Positions 16,159 through 24,002 are shown, counted from the first letter of the stretch. The stretch is DNA of 64,000 nucleotides from JAFGPL01 sp963781805 (GCA_963781805.1 CAWAHF010000004.1:2170001-2234000); one strand, 5' to 3'. The notes: generated by a model not told the origin, from the letters alone. Numbers and translations are program-made.

Positions 16159-16545
16159 ATGAAGGAAAGAAAAACAGAAGAGCAAGCAACCAAAATTACC
16201 TATCAGGGATATAGTTGGGGGCTAAAAATCAGTATTATTGAAGAGGTAGAAAGTGGCCGGATTTCAATCAACCAGGCGGCTATTAAATACGGGGTAAGCC
16301 GGACAGCCATACAGAAATGGATGCAGAAATATGGTAACTTAGACAAAAAATTAAGAGAAATGGGAGGACGATCACCAAAACAGGAGATAGCCGAATTAAA
16401 GAAAAAACTTAAACAGGCAGAACTGGAGCGTGATATCCTGGAAACGGCCTTAGAGATCATAGAAGATGAATATGGCGTGGATGTCAAAAAAAAATTCTTG
16501 TCGCAATACCAGCGAGATACCTTGAAAAAGCTAAAGAAAAGTTAA
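16159..16545 (+). CDS. IS3-family transposase OrfA (second element)
   Basis: 128 residues. Helix-turn-helix (EEVESGRISINQAAIKYGVS, then RTAIQKWMQKYG) followed by a long coiled coil (about 75-110, EIAELKKKLKQAELERDILE), typical of the IS150 group. OrfB lies in the -1 frame and a nine-A run at 16486-16494 (frame GTC AAA AAA AAA TTC) could allow slippage to make OrfAB. Confidence 0.88.
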   Translation: MKERKTEEQATKITYQGYSWGLKISIIEEVESGRISINQAAIKYGVSRTAIQKWMQKYGNLDKKLREMGGRSPKQEIAELKKKLKQAELERDILETALEIIEDEYGVDVKKKFLSQYQRDTLKKLKKS

Positions 16546-16556
16546 AAATTACGACG

Positions 16557-17456
16557 ATGACCAAGGTATTAAAAATAAGTCGACAGGGATATTATCAGCT
16601 GCTGGAAAGAAAAAAACAAGGAAAGGAATTACAGCAACAGATAGTAGAGCGGGTCAAAGAGGTTCGTAAAAAGCATAAGCACATGGGAGGTAAAAAGCTC
16701 TATGGGAAGCTGTATGAAAAGTTTGAAGAATTGCGGCTCAAATGCGGGCGGGATAAGTTTTTTGACATATTGAGGGAAGAAAACCTTTTGGTGAGATATC
16801 GCAAACGGTATGTAAAGACTACCCAAAGCAAGCATAGATTTTACAAGTACCCCAACCTGATACTGGGTATCGAGATAACAAGGTCAGAGCAGGTATTTGT
16901 AAGCGATATAACATATATCCGAACCAAAAATGGTTTTATGTATTTATTTCTTATAACCGATGCTTATTCAAAGCAGATTATGGGATGGGAGTTATCGGAC
17001 AATCTGAAGACAATAAATGCAGTAAATGCTTTAAAAATGGCCTTAAAAAACAGGAAATATCCCGAGAGAAAATTGATACACCATTCCGACCGGGGCTTCC
17101 AGTATTGCAATCCATCGTATATCGAGGTTTTGGATAAAAACGATATAAAAATAAGCATGACCAGTAAATATGATCCATACGAAAATGCTGTGGCAGAACG
17201 CGTGAATGGCATACTAAAAACCGAGTATAAGATCGGAGATGGTTTTACAAATGAAAAGGATGCAAAAAGGGAAATAAAATATGCCATTTGGTTGTATAAT
17301 ACCGACAGGCCGCATTTAAGCTGTCAGGGTATGGTTCCGGTCGAGGCGCATATGAAAGAAAATTACCGGCTAAAAAGATGGTCGAAACTTTTTCCTTCAA
17401 GGGATATATCCCTTGAAGGAAAAAACAATATATTTAAACAAAAATTATTAACCTGA
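16557..17456 (+). CDS. IS3-family transposase OrfB (second element)
   Basis: 299 residues with the HTH_21 segment (KHKHMGGKKLYGKLYEKFEEL), and rve core acidic residues in QVFVSDITYIRTK, LIHHSDRGFQYC and YENAVAERVNGILKTEY. The tail YNTDRPHLSCQGMVPVEAH is family-typical. It is a different subgroup from the IS3 element at 7743. No internal stop, so likely functional. Confidence 0.92.
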   Translation: MTKVLKISRQGYYQLLERKKQGKELQQQIVERVKEVRKKHKHMGGKKLYGKLYEKFEELRLKCGRDKFFDILREENLLVRYRKRYVKTTQSKHRFYKYPNLILGIEITRSEQVFVSDITYIRTKNGFMYLFLITDAYSKQIMGWELSDNLKTINAVNALKMALKNRKYPERKLIHHSDRGFQYCNPSYIEVLDKNDIKISMTSKYDPYENAVAERVNGILKTEYKIGDGFTNEKDAKREIKYAIWLYNTDRPHLSCQGMVPVEAHMKENYRLKRWSKLFPSRDISLEGKNNIFKQKLLT

Positions 17457-17529
17457 AAAGTGTCAACTAAAATCAGGACGATACAACAACACGATGACTT
17501 AATTGTATACTGATTAAAAATATAAAGAT

Positions 17530-18036
17530 ATGGCAACGACTTTAAAAGGAGACCAAAGAGATTTTAAGGAAAGTCCGAATAAGATTGATAACTACAGAAT
17601 ATTTACAGATACATCAAGAATTAAAAAAGGACTAAATCCTGAAAATCTGAACTTTGATTTAAGACAATTAAATCCAGACGAATTCTCAGCTCCATACCAT
17701 TTTCATCGATACGCAGAGGAACTTTTTATGATACTTTCTGGCTCTGCAACATTGAGAACCCCAAATGGATTAGAAATTGTAAATAATGGTGATTTGATTT
17801 TTTTTGAAAAAGGGGAAACGGGAGCACATCAATTATATAATCACACTGATGAGATTTGTGTCTTTTTAGACATAAGAACTTATATTGGATATGATATAGC
17901 TGAATATCCAGACTCGGATAAAATTCTTTTAGCCCCATCCTTTGAGATTTTTAATAAAGACTCGCAAGTAAACTATTTCGATGGAGAAAAGAATATTAAG
18001 GATAAATGGAAACAAATTAAAAATAAAAATGAATAA
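17530..18036 (+). CDS. Cupin-domain protein (cassette 10)
   Basis: 168 residues. A single cupin barrel covers about 45-120: the first motif is in PYHFHRYAEELFMILSGSAT (two His and Glu as metal ligands), the second in GDLIFFEKGETGAHQLYNHT (final His). No signal peptide. Members of this group bind a metal and may act as isomerase, dioxygenase or sensor; nothing in the sequence picks one. Its cassette begins GTTAGCGGC at 16089 and ends GCCGCTAAC at 18042-18050, but an IS3 element separates the cassette start from the gene. Confidence 0.8.
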   Translation: MATTLKGDQRDFKESPNKIDNYRIFTDTSRIKKGLNPENLNFDLRQLNPDEFSAPYHFHRYAEELFMILSGSATLRTPNGLEIVNNGDLIFFEKGETGAHQLYNHTDEICVFLDIRTYIGYDIAEYPDSDKILLAPSFEIFNKDSQVNYFDGEKNIKDKWKQIKNKNE

Positions 18037-18043
18037 CACCAGC

Positions 18044-18173
18044 CGCTAACCCGCATATAACAAATAGCTATGTTTACGGGTAAAATAGGTTTTCGGTTTA
18101 CATATTTAGGTTTAACAAATCTGATAGATACCTGCTCGCAAGCCGCTACTAGTCATATGCGAAAACGTTGCCA
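18044..18173 (+). other. attC site 10
   Basis: 130 bp. Inverse core CGCTAAC at 18044-18050, left arm CCGCATATAACAAATAGC, right arm GCTACTAGTCATATGCG, core GTTGCCA at 18167-18173. Confidence 0.85.
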
Positions 18174-18181
18174 GCAATAAG

Positions 18182-19174
18182 ATGAGACAGACTATCTTCA
18201 TATTAATTAGCATCTTAATATTGAATTCTTGTAAAAGATCCAATGTGTTACAAGGAATTTGGATGGGTGCATATCAAGTGCATCACGCAGATTCGGATAA
18301 ATTAATTACTTCATTTCCATATTTGTATGATTTCAACAAGAAAAAAGTAGTAATCAAATCCTTTTATGACGGTGAATATGAGTCAATAGATAATTATAAA
18401 CTGCTTGAAAATAAATTAATTATAAACAAAGATACTTTAATAATAAAGTGTATCTCTAATGATAGTTTGGTTCTATACCTTAATTTTGATTACCTACGAC
18501 AGTTTGTACTTAAAAGGTTAGTTGGCTCTTATAAATATGATATAGATTTAACTCATAGAGCATTTAAAATATCTAGCAAAAATATATTGGATTCTCTTGA
18601 CTTTATAAATGATTCGGTAGCTCTTCATATTGGCACACAAACAGACTTTAAGTTTCGGCCATCTAAATGGAAAATATTTAAGTATAAATCATATAATTTT
18701 CTGCTAATAGATCAATATTTAAGAGCACCAGCTTTGATTGAAAATGATTCTGCAGGCATAATTGAATTATTATTTTATTTCACAAAAGTTGAGAAAGTAA
18801 AATTAATTCCTTTGATTTCTCAAAGGGACACCACGGGTTTAATTGGTAATTGGTTGCAGGAAGTTCCTACTATGAATCTTGTGCCTCCTCCATTTTGTAT
18901 AGAAGAGAAAGATTATAGAATGAAATTAAAAATCAGTTTAGATTCTATCGAAATTTCACAATGTGGAGAAACTAATAGGTTAAAATGGGAATTGAATTCG
19001 ACAAATGAATATATATACTTCCCAGACAATTTTTATAAATTATCAAATAAATGGAAAATATTAAATCTTAGTACAACAGAATTAGAGGTTGAAAGAAATA
19101 GAACATATATAAAATCGAGTTATACAGAGAAAATAACATTTAAAAAGCAAAATATTACTGCTGGCAACACATAA
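18182..19174 (+). CDS. Predicted lipoprotein with two lipocalin-like halves (cassette 11)
   Basis: 330 residues. Signal peptide with lipobox LNSC (Cys17), so a lipid-anchored envelope protein. Two similar openings, LQGIWMGAYQ (about residue 23) and LIGNWLQEVP (about 220), suggest two repeats of a GxW lipocalin-like domain related to the proteins of cassette 3. The rest is beta-alternating and acidic. No specific function is recognised. The last residues TAGNT and the stop are encoded by the miniature attC that follows. Cassette ends GTTGCCAGCA and TGCTGGCAAC are complementary. Confidence 0.65.
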   Translation: MRQTIFILISILILNSCKRSNVLQGIWMGAYQVHHADSDKLITSFPYLYDFNKKKVVIKSFYDGEYESIDNYKLLENKLIINKDTLIIKCISNDSLVLYLNFDYLRQFVLKRLVGSYKYDIDLTHRAFKISSKNILDSLDFINDSVALHIGTQTDFKFRPSKWKIFKYKSYNFLLIDQYLRAPALIENDSAGIIELLFYFTKVEKVKLIPLISQRDTTGLIGNWLQEVPTMNLVPPPFCIEEKDYRMKLKISLDSIEISQCGETNRLKWELNSTNEYIYFPDNFYKLSNKWKILNLSTTELEVERNRTYIKSSYTEKITFKKQNITAGNT

Positions 19175-19189
19175 TATAAAACGTTGTAT
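19162..19189 (+). other. Miniature attC (site 11), 28 bp
   Basis: Inverse core TGGCAAC, 14-bp spacer ACATAATATAAAAC, core GTTGTAT. Its length and spacer are the same as in the miniature site at 14293 apart from one base. The stop codon of the preceding gene is inside it. Confidence 0.75.
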
Positions 19190-19492
19190 GCAAGTGTAAC
19201 CGAACCAAGACACATTGATACGATATAAAAAGATTGAAATAATTACAAAAAACGGAATGATTGGATTGATGCTCCGTTGACAGGTAGGTGCAATTTGAGG
19301 AGCTGCCTAACAAAAAAGATTAATTTTACCTTTGAAGGATTCGCTAAATTATAGAATTGTTTAAACGACAACAATGCAAATAAACGGAACACAAAAAGAA
19401 CATCAATTTTAAAGTAAAAACTGAAAATATATATCTCTTTATTTTCACAATAAAATTGCTAAACCTTGGTTTTTTGAAACAAATCAATACAC
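19190..19492. other. Leader of cassette 12, no gene seen
   Basis: About 300 bases between the miniature attC and the first barrel gene. AT-rich, no ORF of note and no hairpin terminator; the stretch ATTTTACCTTTGAAGG near 19322-19338 could contain a promoter (TACCTTTG matches TAnnTTTG). Confidence 0.5.
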
Positions 19493-20113
19493 ATGAGAGA
19501 AAAAAAGCTGCTCCTTTGGTCACAAACTTTTTTGATTACAATTATCAGCGTTTTAGAATGTCAGGCTCAAGATAAATTTTCAATGGGTATTTCATCACAA
19601 ATGCAAAATACAAGGTTTATGATTAACCTCGCAAATCCGCAAACTAAAGGGGCCTACAGACCAACAACCTATGTTTTTGCGGAATATAACTTTGGGCGAA
19701 AGTATGCTGTTCATACAGGATTGGGTTACATAATGATGACTCAAAATAGTGATGCATTTAAAAACAATTTTCATTATCTGGTAATGCCTATTTACTTTAA
19801 AATAGGACGGATAAAAGGAGATAAGCGTTTTGCCTTTACCTCATTCTATGGCACAAATTTGCATTATCTATTAAAGGCACAACATATATTTCTTGATGAG
19901 ACTGAAAAAAATATAATGGATGAGTGTCGGAAATTTCATTTCGATTTGACTTTTGGTGCAGGAATAAAATGTAAATTAACAGATAGATATATGCTTGAAG
20001 TAATGTCCTCTTTTGCTTTGGGGTATATGGTCAATAAATATAATGCAGCCTATACTGATGTACTTAATACAAACACAGGTTTTATTTTAAACTTATCATA
20101 TAAATTTAAATGA
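19493..20113 (+). CDS. Outer-membrane beta-barrel protein A (cassette 12)
   Basis: 206 residues with a signal peptide ending near CQAQ (residues 23-26). The mature chain is a run of amphipathic strands (YVFAEYNFGRKYAVHTGLGY, FHYLVMPIYFKIGRIKGDKR) ending in aromatic LSYKFK, the pattern of small outer-membrane barrels in the PorT/OmpW-like group. Its stop overlaps the start of the serine hydrolase (ATGA). The gene at 21304 is a diverged paralog (shared FKNNF.YL..P.Y.K and LKAQHIFLDE/LSAQNIYLDE segments). Confidence 0.75.
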   Translation: MREKKLLLWSQTFLITIISVLECQAQDKFSMGISSQMQNTRFMINLANPQTKGAYRPTTYVFAEYNFGRKYAVHTGLGYIMMTQNSDAFKNNFHYLVMPIYFKIGRIKGDKRFAFTSFYGTNLHYLLKAQHIFLDETEKNIMDECRKFHFDLTFGAGIKCKLTDRYMLEVMSSFALGYMVNKYNAAYTDVLNTNTGFILNLSYKFK

Positions 20114-21291
20114 TACAAAAAACTAGATATTTAATAATCGAAATAATATTAATTATTCTCTCCATTGCGTGCGAAAACGAAACAACAATTGATGACACGT
20201 TGCCTTTAGAGGAAAAAATTGACCAGTTGGTAGAGCCTTTAGTAATTTTCGGTAGTCCAAGCGCTATAGTTATTGGTGTTATTAAGGATGGGGAAAAAAC
20301 AGTATACAGCTATGGAGATGCAGGTTTGGGCTTTGGCGCACCACAGTCAAATACCATTTTTGAAATTGGTTCGAATACAAAGACATTTACCGCCACACTT
20401 TTAAGTGAATTTATATCTGAAGGTATTTTATCATTAGATGATCCAATTAATAAGTTTCTACCTGCCCGTGTTCAACCTCCATCATATAAGGGTGAAAATA
20501 TTACCCTTCGTCATTTGGTAACCCATACCTCAGGCTTGCCCAGAAGTGCACGAAATTTTGATATGGATCCAAATGTTTTTTGGAGCGATTTTACAAATGA
20601 AGATTTTTATATTTTTTTAAATGATATATCCGCCCAGGCATATCCTTTTGATGACTATACAAACGGCAATGAATTGCCATATCTTGGAACAAGATTCAGG
20701 TATTCAAATATTGGGGTTGGAATTCTGGGCCATATATTAGAACTTGTTTCGGGTCAAACCTTTGAAGAACTTATTGAGGAAAGGATATGTTCTAAACTGA
20801 ATATGCCGGATACAAAAATTTTTGTTGATATGACCGAAGAACAAAAAAGCAGAATTCCTAAAGCATACAATATTAATCAATATGAACAAGAATTTCCAAG
20901 GGACTTTGGACGTTTTCTTGCTGCAGGGGCAATATTATCAACCGTTGACGATATGCTAAACTACATGGAGGCTAATTTAGGCAAATCTACCTCTCTATCC
21001 CAATCTATGCAAAGGTGCCATAAGATAATTTATAAAAAGGAAGACCTTATCGACGATGAAAGTGGTGTATTTGAAAGGTTTCCTTATGATGATGCAGATG
21101 GAATTGGTATGATTTGGTATGTGAGCTATAATAATGGTGATACGATTGTTGAACATGGTGGTGATTATAACCATCATTGTAATTTTAAATTCAATAAAAC
21201 CAAAAAGGCAGGAGTAGTAATGTTTTCGAATACCGCGAACCTTTCAGATGCTGAAATTAAGGACAAGATACTTAATTGGATTACAGAATAA
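20110..21291 (+). CDS. Lipid-anchored serine hydrolase, class C beta-lactamase fold
   Basis: 393 residues. Lipobox Cys at residue 21 (LSIAC) after the signal peptide. All three catalytic motifs of the beta-lactamase/penicillin-binding family are present: S88-N-T-K91, Y198-S-N200 and H349-G-G351. Members include beta-lactamases, esterases and D-amino-acid peptidases; the substrate cannot be predicted. It is sandwiched between two paralogous barrel genes with a 4-base overlap upstream and 12 bases downstream, indicating one operon at the outer membrane. It is the only enzyme of the large cassette. Confidence 0.88.
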   Translation: MIQKTRYLIIEIILIILSIACENETTIDDTLPLEEKIDQLVEPLVIFGSPSAIVIGVIKDGEKTVYSYGDAGLGFGAPQSNTIFEIGSNTKTFTATLLSEFISEGILSLDDPINKFLPARVQPPSYKGENITLRHLVTHTSGLPRSARNFDMDPNVFWSDFTNEDFYIFLNDISAQAYPFDDYTNGNELPYLGTRFRYSNIGVGILGHILELVSGQTFEELIEERICSKLNMPDTKIFVDMTEEQKSRIPKAYNINQYEQEFPRDFGRFLAAGAILSTVDDMLNYMEANLGKSTSLSQSMQRCHKIIYKKEDLIDDESGVFERFPYDDADGIGMIWYVSYNNGDTIVEHGGDYNHHCNFKFNKTKKAGVVMFSNTANLSDAEIKDKILNWITE

Positions 21292-21303
21292 ACCAAAAAC
21301 CAT

Positions 21304-21927
21304 ATGAGGAATAAAATATTAAGAATACTTATATTAGTTTTAACACTCTATATTACTGGTGAATTATATGCCCAAAAAGGATTATGGTATGGTTGTTCTT
21401 TTGGTATTCAAAACACTTATTTACGATCGTGGATTAAGTCAGACATTGATACAAAGAATGTGATAAGACCATTTACAAGAATTGATCTTGAATATAGATT
21501 CTCTCCAAAATTTGCCCTTCAAACCGGTTTGGGATATTCACTGTATACACAGAACACAAGTAAGTTTAAGAATAACTTTAATTATATAACAATCCCTTTA
21601 TACTATAAAGGAGGTTCCTTTAAAAAGGATAGAAAATTTGCCTTATCTTATTATAGTGGACTAAATTATAATATTTTACTTTCCGCTCAGAATATTTACC
21701 TGGATGAAAAAAATAAAATAAATAAATATACGAATAGAATTCATCAGGAAGTTGTTCTAGGTATAGGGGTAAAACATTTGATTAAAGAAAAATTACTGCT
21801 CGAGTCATATTTTATTGGTTCTGTAGGCATGCAAAGTATTAATAAATTGAGTACCGATGGGTTTTCAATGATTAATATGAATTATGGTTTGGTTTTTAGT
21901 TTAAAATATCGGTTTAAAAATAACTAG
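21304..21927 (+). CDS. Outer-membrane beta-barrel protein B (cassette 12)
   Basis: 207 residues. Signal peptide ending at YAQ (about 22-24), then barrel strands (FTRIDLEYRFSPKFALQTGL, FNYITIPLYYKGGSFKKDRK) and a C-terminal MNYGLVFSLKYRFKNN. Clear paralog of the gene at 19493 in order and spacing of strands. Third gene of the operon. Likely partners of the serine hydrolase, by position only. Confidence 0.73.
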   Translation: MRNKILRILILVLTLYITGELYAQKGLWYGCSFGIQNTYLRSWIKSDIDTKNVIRPFTRIDLEYRFSPKFALQTGLGYSLYTQNTSKFKNNFNYITIPLYYKGGSFKKDRKFALSYYSGLNYNILLSAQNIYLDEKNKINKYTNRIHQEVVLGIGVKHLIKEKLLLESYFIGSVGMQSINKLSTDGFSMINMNYGLVFSLKYRFKNN

Positions 21928-22038
21928 TTGACGTTGGAATTAAATAAACATACCTCATAATTATTTACCGGTTACATTGCAAAGTGTAAACCTAAAACAG
22001 TACGAGAGATAAAAACTAGTTGAAAAATTGTATACGTA

Positions 22039-22224
22039 CTAGTGTCATGTCAAGTATTAAAAAACGGTTAAGTCATCCCGAACTCCCGCCTGACAGAGCT
22101 TAAGCAGCGGGCTGGTGATTCGGAACCCTGAAAGGTTCAGCGAAGCTAATCTCTTTAATCTTCCAAAGACCTTGAATCAAGTTCAGGGTGACTATATGAC
22201 ATAATACGATAGACATGACACTAG
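22039..22224. mobile_element. MITE-like element with 13-bp perfect terminal inverted repeats
   Basis: Ends CTAGTGTCATGTC (22039-22051) and GACATGACACTAG (22212-22224). The 186-bp interior has no gene and contains a palindrome-like pair GTCATCCCGAAC ... GTTCAGGGTGAC. The right end reaches the final codon of the neighbouring - strand gene and supplies its TAG stop. Confidence 0.6.
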
Positions 22225-22928
22225 AACTTATGTTCCAATTGAACCCCGTAAGTCATATGATGCATTCCACCATCATTTCCGTTTCGAATACTCTCGGTTT
22301 TGTAAAATTTATGGATTGACATAAAAGAATACGAGAATCTTAAACCTATTTCAAGATTCTTTTTTCCATTGAAAGTTAAAGGAGCCTTTAAATTAATAAT
22401 CCAGGGAAAATCAAAGCTTTTAAAGTTTTGTGCCTGAGGTTCTGAAATATTAGCGGCGTAAATTGCAATTTGATTATTTGAAAAAAAAAGATACGATATT
22501 GCAATACCCGTTTCTAACATGATGGTTTCCTCAATATTAAAAAGATTATGCGACCAGAGCAAAGGTATTTCAAAATAATTCAATCGAAATATTTTCCTAC
22601 CGGAACCGGAGTTAAATTGATAGTAGCTTCCTTTTTGCAGGTAGCTCAATTCGATTTTAAAGAAATCATTTTTCGAAAACTGCTTTTTATAGCTAAATCC
22701 CAATCCGCCATTTAAAATAGTACCATTAGTTGATTTTGGGAATATTAAATCAGGAGCAGCAATATCAGTACCATGAACCACAATAAAAACACCAAGGTTA
22801 TTAAACTCAATCTTATGTTTTGTTGATTTAGCTTTTTTGTGCTTGAGTGTATTATATTTACAATAATCCTGTCCGGAAGAGCTAATCGTAAAGAACATTA
22901 GAAAAGATAAAATAAGTGTTCTAATCAT
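22221..22928 (-). CDS. Outer-membrane beta-barrel protein C
   Basis: 235 residues, opposite strand to all other cassette genes. Signal peptide at the N-terminus (MIRTLILSFLMFFTISSSGQ). The chain has barrel-type strands (GGLGFSYKKQFSKNDFFKIE, FNGKKNLEIGLRFSYSF) and ends YGVQLEHKF with the terminal Phe expected for barrel insertion. Porin-like or PorT-like; function unknown. The stop codon directly after that Phe lies in the end of the MITE-like element, so the element entered at or just past the natural end of the gene. Confidence 0.75.
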   Translation of the reverse strand: MIRTLILSFLMFFTISSSGQDYCKYNTLKHKKAKSTKHKIEFNNLGVFIVVHGTDIAAPDLIFPKSTNGTILNGGLGFSYKKQFSKNDFFKIELSYLQKGSYYQFNSGSGRKIFRLNYFEIPLLWSHNLFNIEETIMLETGIAISYLFFSNNQIAIYAANISEPQAQNFKSFDFPWIINLKAPLTFNGKKNLEIGLRFSYSFMSIHKFYKTESIRNGNDGGMHHMTYGVQLEHKF

Positions 22929-23090
22929 AGCTAATCAACGACATATCAATGAATATATTTTGAATTGCTGATTAATACAGATTCAAACCGATAAATAAAC
23001 TTGGCATAACAGGCAGATTGCCAACCTTATTTGTTAGCACATTGGCAAATCCCACAAGCCAAACTCAACGGCGAAGTCTCACGAACACCT

Positions 23091-23275
23091 TTGGATATCA
23101 GTTAAAGGAAGCGAGTAAACCAAAGCTTGCCAACCGAGGCGATAGCCGAGCTCATGAACACTTATAAAAACTATTGGATTTGTGAATAAAGAACAAACAA
23201 ATTCCTGCCCGAGTAACCGCCTTATAGGGCGGTTTTTGGGTTTACTCACTTGGTAAAAATCATTAAAGGTGTTTG
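23091..23275. repeat. Long imperfect palindrome
   Basis: The left arm CACGAACACCTTT ... GAGTAAACC (23090-23131) is matched in reverse complement by GGTTTACTC ... AAAGGTGTTTGTG (about 23238-23277). Inside is a GC hairpin with a T run (23217-23237). It resembles a decayed recombination site or small element, but I cannot tell which. Confidence 0.45.
23217..23237 (+). terminator. Possible intrinsic terminator
   Basis: ACCGCC-TTATA-GGGCGGT followed by TTTT. Strong stem, short T run. Confidence 0.5.
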
Positions 23276-23482
23276 TGAATCGCACCGCTTATTTGCCCGT
23301 CCACAAAAAACAAAATAAATTAGCTTCGCCGAGCTCCACAATGTTACTCCCTATCGGTCGTGAGCTAGCAAGCTCGGTTCGATCCGGTTCGTGCTCCATT
23401 GCAATGTCAGTGCGGATTGATAAGGTAAAAGATTAGATTTGTAAAAACTTGAAACGAATTGACTTTGAATAAAGAACACAAG

Positions 23483-23640
23483 CATACAACAATATAGCAT
23501 TTAAGGTACAGTTGAGCCAAAAAAAGAGGCAGTAAGTTAGAATTAGTACTACCACTTTGAGTGGATGCAGGAAAAAAAACGCATGCTCAATTGTGTTTTA
23601 AATCTTGTTTGGCTAAGCTGCTGTATATCAAAAGCTTTAT
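23483..23640 (+). other. Degenerate terminal attC (site 12)
   Basis: The inverse core end GCATACAAC (23482-23490) is the exact complement of the start of cassette 12, GTTGTATGC at 19183, and is followed by the left arm AATATAGC. On the right, GCTGTATATCAAAAGCTTT resembles GCTATATTGCAAAACGTT with the GTT core lost. The site is about 25 bp longer than the others and appears decayed. It is the last recognisable site of the array. Confidence 0.6.
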
Positions 23641-24002
23641 ATAAGGGAATTTAAAAGCCGGGGAATAGATTTTCAAAGCATTCCGAATGTATTTTAACCC
23701 ATTTAAAGGGCAACTCTTTTACTAACGGACTTTTTCTGCCTGAAAAATCTTCATAAAAGAACATAGAATATCTGTTCGACTAAATTTCAATTCAGCAGTT
23801 TATTTCAAATACCGGAATATCAAAGAACTTTTTAACTAAAATTATTAACCAGGTTCACATGGATTACACTATTGAAATCCTGAATTGATATATTCAAATG
23901 ATTTGGAGAGGAATTGCAAGGTATTCACCTTATTCTGAATGAAGCCCCGAACGAAAGCATTGTATTGGAGAAATTAAATAATAGATGTGGTGCAAATAAA
24001 AA

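Larger units (their letters stand above)
16116..17479 (+). mobile_element. IS3-family element (IS150-like) ahead of the cupin gene
   Basis: About 1,364 bp. Ends GTCCTGAAATAGCTTGACA and, complemented at the right, GTCCTGATTTTAGTTGACA form imperfect inverted repeats. The flanks (GTCTT left, GATAC right) show no target duplication, so insertion was followed by rearrangement, or the exact ends differ by a few bases. It lies 21 bases inside cassette 10. Confidence 0.85.
22929..23482. other. Gene-free end of cassette 12
   Basis: No convincing gene. It contains the long imperfect palindrome at 23091-23275 and an inner hairpin CCGCC-TTATA-GGGCGG followed by TTTTT (23217-23237). Confidence 0.5.
1..23640 (+). 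other. Chromosomal integron cassette array, distal part
   Basis: Seen: eleven sites with the attC plan (inverse core ...AAC, left arm such as ACACAATATAGC, a middle of about 90 bp, right arm such as GCTATATTGCAAAAC, core GTT...), nine of them 129-132 bp long after removing insertions or two shortened to 28 bp, plus a degenerate twelfth at the right end. Genes lie between sites on the + strand, each stop codon just before or inside an inverse core. Known: this order (gene, inverse core, hairpin, GTT core) defines gene cassettes, and new cassettes enter at attI beside intI. Inference: intI and attI lie left of position 1. No integron integrase is in the window. Confidence 0.9.

Noticed and set aside
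7743..17479. The two IS3-family elements as ends of a composite transposon
   Set aside because: They belong to different subgroups with different terminal repeats, and each is explained as a separate insertion.
1175..18173. Regularly spaced similar repeats, resembling a CRISPR array at first glance
   Set aside because: Spacing follows gene-sized cassettes (about 0.6-4 kb), the repeats are 130-bp hairpins with varying cores, and no cas gene is present.
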